From NCBI GenBank assembly GCA_036939975.1, contig JALLPB010000974.1, positions 1-12,894 of the forward strand: a stretch of DNA of 12,894 bases. Direction: 5' to 3'. The position numbers and the translations under genes were made by a program. This document shows, piece after piece, positions 8,101 to 12,894 of this stretch; positions within the stretch are counted from its first letter, which is position 1, and each line of letters starts with the position of its first letter. The DNA comes from Cyclostephanos tholiformis (lineage: Eukaryota > Bacillariophyta > Thalassiosirophyceae > Thalassiosirales > Thalassiosiraceae). Below the pieces are notes generated by a model that worked only from the letters and a program-made list of their open reading frames with translations, was not told the DNA's origin and did no database searches.

Positions 8101-8937
8101 CAATTTTCATGATCAATGTCCCAGTCTCTGTACTTCAATCCCCTGCCCGCCGCACCCTCCCGGTGCAGATCCAAGCAGCATTCCCACACATCACCCTCCA
8201 ACTGGGATCCGCTCTTGGTTGCAGCAGCTGCCCGGCCATTCGCTGCGTAATCGACACCGCAGCTGCCCTTTCCACCAGCAACCTCCATTTCTTCGCCGCC
8301 ATCGCCAAAGCGTACCCCCACACCATCGCGGCTGTCCACCGTGAAACCGACTACTCGCCAATCATCCTCAGCAGTATCGTCCAGCAAGGCGGCGCATCTG
8401 TATCCACCAAGCTGACCGTCGCTTTCCAGTTTCACCTTCCTTATTTGACCCGCAAGGGTAATCCAACCCATCTCAGTGTCGCGTGTGGCCCCAACGTCAC
8501 CGTCAACACAATCCTCGGGCTGCCGTTCATCCAGCAGACTTGCATGATCATCGATGCATCTGACCAAGTCACGGACGATACACCCCCTTTCACTATCAAC
8601 TTCCGGCATGCCATGTGTACGGTCCCCAATGTGGCGCACCCGCCTACGCCCGCCGTCCCTTCTGCACAGTTCAGTGACATCACCACTCAAGTCGACGAGA
8701 TCCTAGCAATCCCCACGGGATTCTCCTACCATCGAGGCGCTCTCGCGCCAAGCTGAAGTTCGGCGAATCATTCCCGGTCGCCGCTTGAACCCCCTCTAAG
8801 GTCAAATTCGATGATGAGCGCATCCCTGCCATCGCTTTCGGCAATGACGCGTCTTTCGTGTCTATCGGCTCATCGATCAAGCCCGAACCATCATCGGACT
8901 TTGACATCCCCAGTCCGTTTGACATGCCTGCATCTGT
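8101..8937 (+). pseudogene. Retropepsin-like protease, C-terminal part of gag-protease frame (copy B, exon 1 end)
   Basis: This continues the gag frame. VIDTAAALS with the Asp codon at 8253-8255 and ILGLPFI near 8514-8534 are the same retropepsin marks as in copy A. The core is open. After it, a 25-base deletion at 8707/8708, relative to copy A, shifts the frame to a stop at 8754-8756. In the restored frame there is a TGA at 8786-8788 where copy A has CGA. The frame used by copy A then leads to PASV and the 5' splice site at 8937/8938. The 33-base segment 8627-8659 (a Pro/Ala-rich loop) is present here and absent in copy A. Confidence 0.78.
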
Positions 8938-9108
8938 GTAAGTCGCAATACGCCGATGTATGCTGATTGTCATTTCTTGGCAATGTCGCCGCAACCATTC
9001 GTTGCTTTATCGGGCAATCGCCGCCCCCATCCGATGCTTGCTGTGCCAACGGGCTATAATTCAGTAGCACTAATCATTATTTTAATCTGCATTTATCCCT
9101 TGCACTAG
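8938..9108 (+). other. Predicted spliceosomal intron between protease and pol (copy B)
   Basis: It begins GTAAGT, has the CTAAT branch-point candidate at 9070-9074, and ends CCCTTGCACTAG. It is 171 nt, the same as in copy A, with 13 differences (12 transitions, 1 transversion). Splicing gives gt|g and the reading PASV-CVPSVPPDPFPPP, in frame with the RT exon. The TAA that would end Gag-protease is again inside the 5' splice site. An extra in-frame TAG is present near 9066 through a C to T change. Confidence 0.72.
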
Positions 9109-11056
9109 GTGTGTACCATCCGTACCCCCCGATCCTTTTCCTCCACCATCCTTCACCGCGGTGATCACATCATCGGAACCCATCCAGGTTGCCCCACACA
9201 CGCACGGCCAAAAGTGTCGGAACGTTTTCTACAACGATCGTGGGTTCCCCGACCAATCGCATGACTTTGACGTCATCCTCCACAACATTGATGGCGGATC
9301 AATCCTTCGTCGGCGCAAGCATCCAGCGCCATCCCTCGACAATGTTGACCCCGCGTTTCTCTCCACTTACAATGAATCCATCCACGGCGCAAAGCTTCGT
9401 CAAGGTCTCGACCTGTCCCACCTCTCCGCACCAGTCCGTGCCAGTGTCCACCGCCTCATCCAGAAGTATTGGAGTGTCTTTGACGATAAAGGCCAGTTCG
9501 TGCCGGTCAAGGATTATTCATGTGTCATTGACACCGGCTCAGCGAAACCCATCGCCATCAAGAAAATTCATTACGGACCACGCGAGATACCTATCATGCG
9601 GCAATGTATCGCTAACCTCGCAAAACTGAATTACATCAGCCAGGTTCACGATGGCGAATGGCTCTTCAAGGCCCTGCTGGCGCCAAAGCCCCACCAGGAG
9701 CATATCACGTCCATCAACAAGTTTGTATGGCGGTTCTGCATCAATTACATCCCATTGAATCAAATCACGCGCCCCGTCGCGTATCCAATCCCCCGGTGCG
9801 ATTCAGCCGTCCACCTAACTTTCGGCGACGGATGGTACATGTGGCTCTGGGATGCCCCCTCGGGATATCACCAAATCGGCGTCTCCCCGTGCTTGCGGCC
9901 GAAACTTGCTTTTGCCGGACCCAACACGACAAAATGGACATACAACGTAATGCCGTTTGGACCCGTCAAAGGCCCAACAACGTTCATAGCCTTCATCCAC
10001 GACCTCGATAGCACATGGAAGGACCTCGCCCGTTCACTCGGCATCACGATCGACAATGACACTAATACAAACATCATCGTGGACGACATCCTCAGCTACG
10101 CCAAGTCCCTCGTCATCGCACTTCTTTACATGGAGTGCCAGTTGTGCATCGCGCAGTCCCAGAACTTATCCCTGAGCCTCAAGAAATCCCACATTTTCCC
10201 GCCCCGCTTCGAATTCATCGGCATCGATGTCTGCCCCGAAGGTAACCGTCCCGCTATGTCGAAACATCAACTGCTTCAGCATTGGGACGTGCCAGTGATC
10301 GTTCGAGACGTCGCAAAATTCGTCGGATTCATCCAGTTTTACTCACGTTTCATCCTGAATTTCGAAGTTCGCATTTCTCCTATCATGCTTAAGGATTATA
10401 CGGCACCAATCGGTGACATGTGGACACCAGCAGCGAGTGCAGCCTTTGACGAGATGCGAAAAGCCATCCTCGACAATCCATGCCTTCGCCGTTTCGACCA
10501 TCGAAAGCTGCTCGTTTTGCGCACAGACTTCTCCGCCGACGGGTTCGGATACGTAGCCCTCCAGCCCGCCAATGACGACACATCCATCTCCGCCATGCAT
10601 AAATGTATGCGTGGCGAGGGTTTCGACTTCTTGACTAAGACATCCACTTCCACTCTTCACCCTGTGGCATTTGGCTGTCGTCGCATGCGTGGTAATGAAA
10701 AGCGTCTCCATTCCCACTTAGGCGAAGGATTTTCCGTCGACTGGAGTATCAACAAGTGCCGGCATATGTGTTTTGGGCAACGGTTCACTTGGGTAACCGA
10801 TTGCTACGCGATCAGGTTTATTCTTTCTTATGACGGGAAGAACCCAGCCATCCTTCATCTTCAGATGCGGTTCATGTGCTNCGATCAGGTTTATTCTTTC
10901 TTATGACGGGAAGAACCCAGCCATCCTTCATCTTCAGATGCGGTTCATGTGCTGGGAAATGGATATCGAACACCGGAACGATGTGTTCCTCATGGATGCC
11001 AACTATTGGTCCCATCTCGGCGCGGATCTATGCTTTGACCCCCTTCTGAGGGAGTA
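9109..11056 (+). CDS. Reverse transcriptase and RNase H part of pol (copy B, exon 2)
   Basis: After the splice site the frame is open through RT and RNase H, apart from the artificial insertion at 10881. RT signs are VWRFCINYIPLN, WLWDAPSGYHQ (Asp codon 9851-9853), YNVMPFGPVKGPTTF, and IVDDIL with Asp codons 10082-10087. The Y-x-D-D box thus reads IVDD. The connection is GFIQFYSRFI. RNase H signs are LRTDFSADGFGYVAL, HPVAFGCRRMRGNEKR, GEGFSVDW, TWVTDCYAI (Asp codon 10799-10801) and DVFLMDANYW (Asp codon 10995-10997). All RNase H Asp positions that copy A has lost are present here. Three codons present in copy A (near 2213) are missing at about 10381. It makes cDNA from the element RNA and removes the RNA strand. 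It is a domain-level part of one long pol frame, not a separate gene. Confidence 0.9.
10809..10953 (+). other. Assembly join: single N flanked by a perfect 72-base duplication
   Basis: Bases 10809-10880 and 10882-10953 are identical, with the only N of the window (10881) between them. Copy A has this segment once. The 73 extra bases shift the pol frame by one and create false stops. Dropping one copy and the N restores the RNase H frame exactly. This looks like two contigs with an unmerged 72-base overlap. Confidence 0.92.
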
Positions 11057-12410
11057 CATCCAACAGGTTTCGGCCTTCCGGAATCGCACTCCATCACCTA
11101 CTGCCATGCCCCCAGCGCTGGAAAACATGCCGTATTTTCGTGGCCCGCATCTGCCCCCTTCGTTGAGTGATACCACCCTGGTCGCCACTATTTCGGCATC
11201 CGACTTGCCCTTTGTGATGCAAACGGATTTTGGCCAACCTTCGATCGGCCTCCAACATCTTTGCAATTACCCCGTCCGTTTTGGCCTCTCTCCCCAGCCG
11301 TCATCCATCCAGCCCTCCTCTACGCCCCTCTACCATTCGGATGTCACATGTGCGGCAAGCATCCTCTTGCACTTTGATTGGGTGGTTTATGGGTTCAATA
11401 GCGGCCATTTCGTTTCGAATATTCTGAAGCACGGACTCCCTTTTTGCATCACACTTGGTTGCAACCCCTTCGCGAGCGGACGCGCCCTTTTCAAGGAAGT
11501 GTGCGAGTGCCCGACGATTCTCTCCAGCGCCCCCGCCCTACCTGATCACGTTTGCGGGAGTGGCATCACTGCCCCGTTGGCAGGCTATCTCATCCATTCC
11601 CACCGATACTCTGGTACGGATCCTGCATCGAAGTTTTGGGAAGTGCAGGCGAATATAGTCCTGCAGCTGCACCTCATTCGTAACCTCTCCATCGTGGTTG
11701 CGTGGGTTCACCCTGATCACGACGGACGCTCTTTCAGCACATTCCTCACTAAGCTCAAAGCTAGTGGATGGATCGCCACCGACAGTTTACTTCGCTTTGG
11801 AGCTTTCAATGATACCATCACCGTGACTCACTGTCTCGTTATGGCGATCCACTCGAACGTGGAGGAAAGATGCAAACCCCTCAAACTTCGCATTCCACCA
11901 TCCGGGCAGGCCCATCAGATCTCCAGTTTCATTTGGGAACCTTTCAATTGGCCCAAGCTGGCCATCTTGTACGCGCAATCTGACGTGTCGTTCAACCTCC
12001 ACGCCGTCAACGACAACGGGCTCCCACCAATGACGGCCACTTGCATCACAAAGGCGCAGCATTCCTGCATGGAACCGGGTATCCGACCGCTGTATTTTCT
12101 TCATTGACGGGACGACAACCCTAACATCCTTGCTGGCGCTCTCATCGTTCACTCCGATTCGTGGCCCCCGGCATTCTCGCCGGTTGCCACCCCCAACGTC
12201 TTCGGCCATTTTTTTTGGAATCGAGTTTGTCCACGGTGATCACACCCATGTTCGGCCCATCTCACCTTTTGAGTTTGCTTCTATGTTTTGTCTCACCGAC
12301 GAGTTGACGTACAAACCTCTCAGCCGTGCAACGCCTTTTGCTTCGATGCTGGCATACCCACGCAAACTTCGGCATCCTTCTTCTCCGCCGTTCTTGATCG
12401 ACTCACCCTG
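11057..12410 (+). pseudogene. Degenerate C5 cytosine methyltransferase-like domain in pol (copy B)
   Basis: The order of C5-methyltransferase-like motifs is GFNSGHF (11391-11411, motif I), LGCNPFASGRALF (from 11454, motif II) and LIHSHRYSG (11589-11615, where PPCQ-x-F-S belongs). Then come WVHPDH (11703-11720, where ENV belongs), SGWIATD and FGAFNDTITVTHCLVMA (motif VIII region), RPISPFEFA (12253-12279, motif IX) and GIPTQTSASFFSAVL from 12351 (motif X). The roughly 360-residue span is the usual size of a single-domain C5 enzyme. The catalytic Cys and Glu are replaced in the same way in copy A, so that loss is older than the split of the copies. TGA at 12105-12107, an extra T in 12209-12216 and a lost base near 12316 break this copy. 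Such enzymes flip and methylate cytosine; this one should not be active. Family identity is my inference from motif order. Confidence 0.55.
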
Positions 12411-12894
12411 ATTTGCTCCCGCAACTTTGACATCTTCCAGCCGCATCAGGTGGTTGCGCCAGCTGCTTGCGTTCAGGCTTTTCTTAACAGCGCGGTGGGG
12501 GTCCGTCTTCCTCGACCCGATGAATGGTCGAAAGCTTACGCCGACGATTGCGAGACAAGCGCCATCCTTAAATTTGTCTCGAATCTGGGCACAATCACAA
12601 ACAGGAATCTTGACGACGCCAAACTCCATGCCAGCTATTGCTCCGGCCTTTGGCAATCCCATTTCACACAGGAAGACAATTTCCTCGTCTATCGCGAACC
12701 GATCGCGGGTTCCGACTCATACACCCGGCTGATTGTCGTCCCTGCTGTCCTTCGCAACGTCATCTTTGTCGCTTTTCACTGCAATCCTGCAGGCGGCCAC
12801 TTCAACGTCGTCCGCACATTCCATCGCATCCGCCTTCGTTTCTACTGGCCTAACATGTACAAGTACATCTCCAGCATGTGTTCTTCGTGCCCTG
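12411..12894 (+). CDS. Integrase N-terminal zinc-binding region (copy B, cut by window end)
   Basis: The frame returns to that of the upstream pol and is open to the end of the window. His codons at 12777-12779 and 12798-12800 and a Cys codon at 12888-12890 give H-x6-H-x29-C, identical in spacing to copy A. The last Cys and the whole catalytic core lie outside. The lead-in TRLIVVPAVLRNV and FYWPNMYKYI are preserved. This end is what would show whether copy B keeps the catalytic core that copy A has lost. Confidence 0.85.
   Translation, partial: MCSRNFDIFQPHQVVAPAACVQAFLNSAVGVRLPRPDEWSKAYADDCETSAILKFVSNLGTITNRNLDDAKLHASYCSGLWQSHFTQEDNFLVYREPIAGSDSYTRLIVVPAVLRNVIFVAFHCNPAGGHFNVVRTFHRIRLRFYWPNMYKYISSMCSSCP

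Larger units (their letters stand above)
6124..12894 (+). mobile_element. Ty3/Gypsy-type LTR retrotransposon, copy B (3' end outside window, decayed)
   Basis: This is the second copy in the same orientation, from the shared LTR candidate through gag, protease, intron, RT, RNase H and the methyltransferase-like domain to the integrase zinc finger, cut at the window end. It is better preserved than copy A: pol is open from 9109 to 12104 once the artificial 73-base insertion at 10881 is discounted. Defects are nonsense codons at 7479-7481, 7794-7796, 8786-8788 and 12105-12107, a 25-base deletion at 8707/8708, an extra T in the run 12209-12216 and a compensating one-base loss near 12316. Confidence 0.88.
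8171..12894 (+). repeat. Long direct repeat, partner of 1-4660
   Basis: Base 8171 aligns with base 1 and the window end aligns with 4660, in the same orientation throughout. The offset is about 8.17 kb. The pair differs by scattered substitutions, mostly transitions, and by small indels described in the single features. The intron sample shows 92 percent identity by direct count (13 differences in 171). The shared segment covers protease through the integrase zinc finger. Confidence 0.95.

Noticed and set aside
8034..8690. Long minus-strand open frame of about 218 codons
   Set aside because: It is antisense to the protease region, its composition mirrors the plus-strand coding bias, and copy A has only shorter pieces of it with a different sequence. 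I see no start context or recognisable domain.
10809..10953. 72-base tandem repeat as a biological duplication
   Set aside because: Perfect identity, a single N between the units, single occurrence in copy A and clean restoration of the frame on removal point to an assembly join.
7479..12107. In-frame TAA and TGA codons as a sign of a reassigned genetic code or programmed readthrough
   Set aside because: Both TAA and TGA are involved, at sites not shared between the copies. The other copy has an ordinary sense codon wherever it can be compared, so these are decay. The real frame ends also use TAA and TGA.

Overview
The window is a eukaryotic, repeat-dominated stretch. It holds two decayed, head-to-tail copies of one large LTR retrotransposon with the Ty3/Gypsy domain order (gag, protease, reverse transcriptase, RNase H, integrase). 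No cellular gene, tRNA, rRNA, CRISPR array or bacterial feature is visible. The host is most likely a stramenopile alga: the style of the polyprotein, especially its long tails around the integrase, matches elements I remember from diatom genomes. That is recognition from memory, not a search. A spliceosomal-type intron in both copies confirms a eukaryotic setting.

Layout. Copy A (1 to about 6450) enters the window inside the protease. It runs through a 171-nt intron (772-942), RT and RNase H (943-2831), a long extra domain (2832-4175), the integrase zinc-binding region (4176-4711), the integrase C-terminal part (4712-5050) and a long C-terminal extension (5051-6099). A non-coding stretch (about 6100-6518) probably contains one LTR and a primer-binding site. 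Copy B begins there: gag at 6519, protease from about 8100, intron 8938-9108, RT and RNase H 9109-11056, the same extra domain 11057-12410, and the integrase zinc-binding region, cut by the window end at 12894. Bases 1-4660 and 8171-12894 are homologous direct repeats. Only about 420 bases lie between the last coding residues of A and the gag of B, so the copies appear to share one LTR.

How the parts work together. In an intact relative, gag forms the particle, the retropepsin matures it, RT/RNase H copies the RNA and integrase inserts the DNA. Two features stand out. First, the stop codon of the gag-protease frame lies inside the 5' splice site of the intron, and splicing joins that frame exactly to pol, so splicing could set the Gag to Gag-Pol ratio. 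Second, the roughly 360-residue insert between RNase H and integrase has the motif order of a C5 cytosine DNA methyltransferase, but the catalytic Pro-Cys and Glu-Asn-Val motifs are replaced in both copies. It therefore looks like a captured, catalytically dead methyltransferase-like domain.

Both copies are defective. A has at least four nonsense codons, several single-base frameshifts, two RNase H Asp to Asn changes and a deletion of the whole integrase catalytic core. B has two nonsense codons in gag (one replacing a zinc-knuckle Cys), a 25-base deletion and a nonsense codon after the protease, a nonsense codon and two frameshifts in the methyltransferase-like domain, and an assembly join at an N (10881) flanked by a perfect 72-base duplication. 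That join, not biology, breaks the B pol frame.
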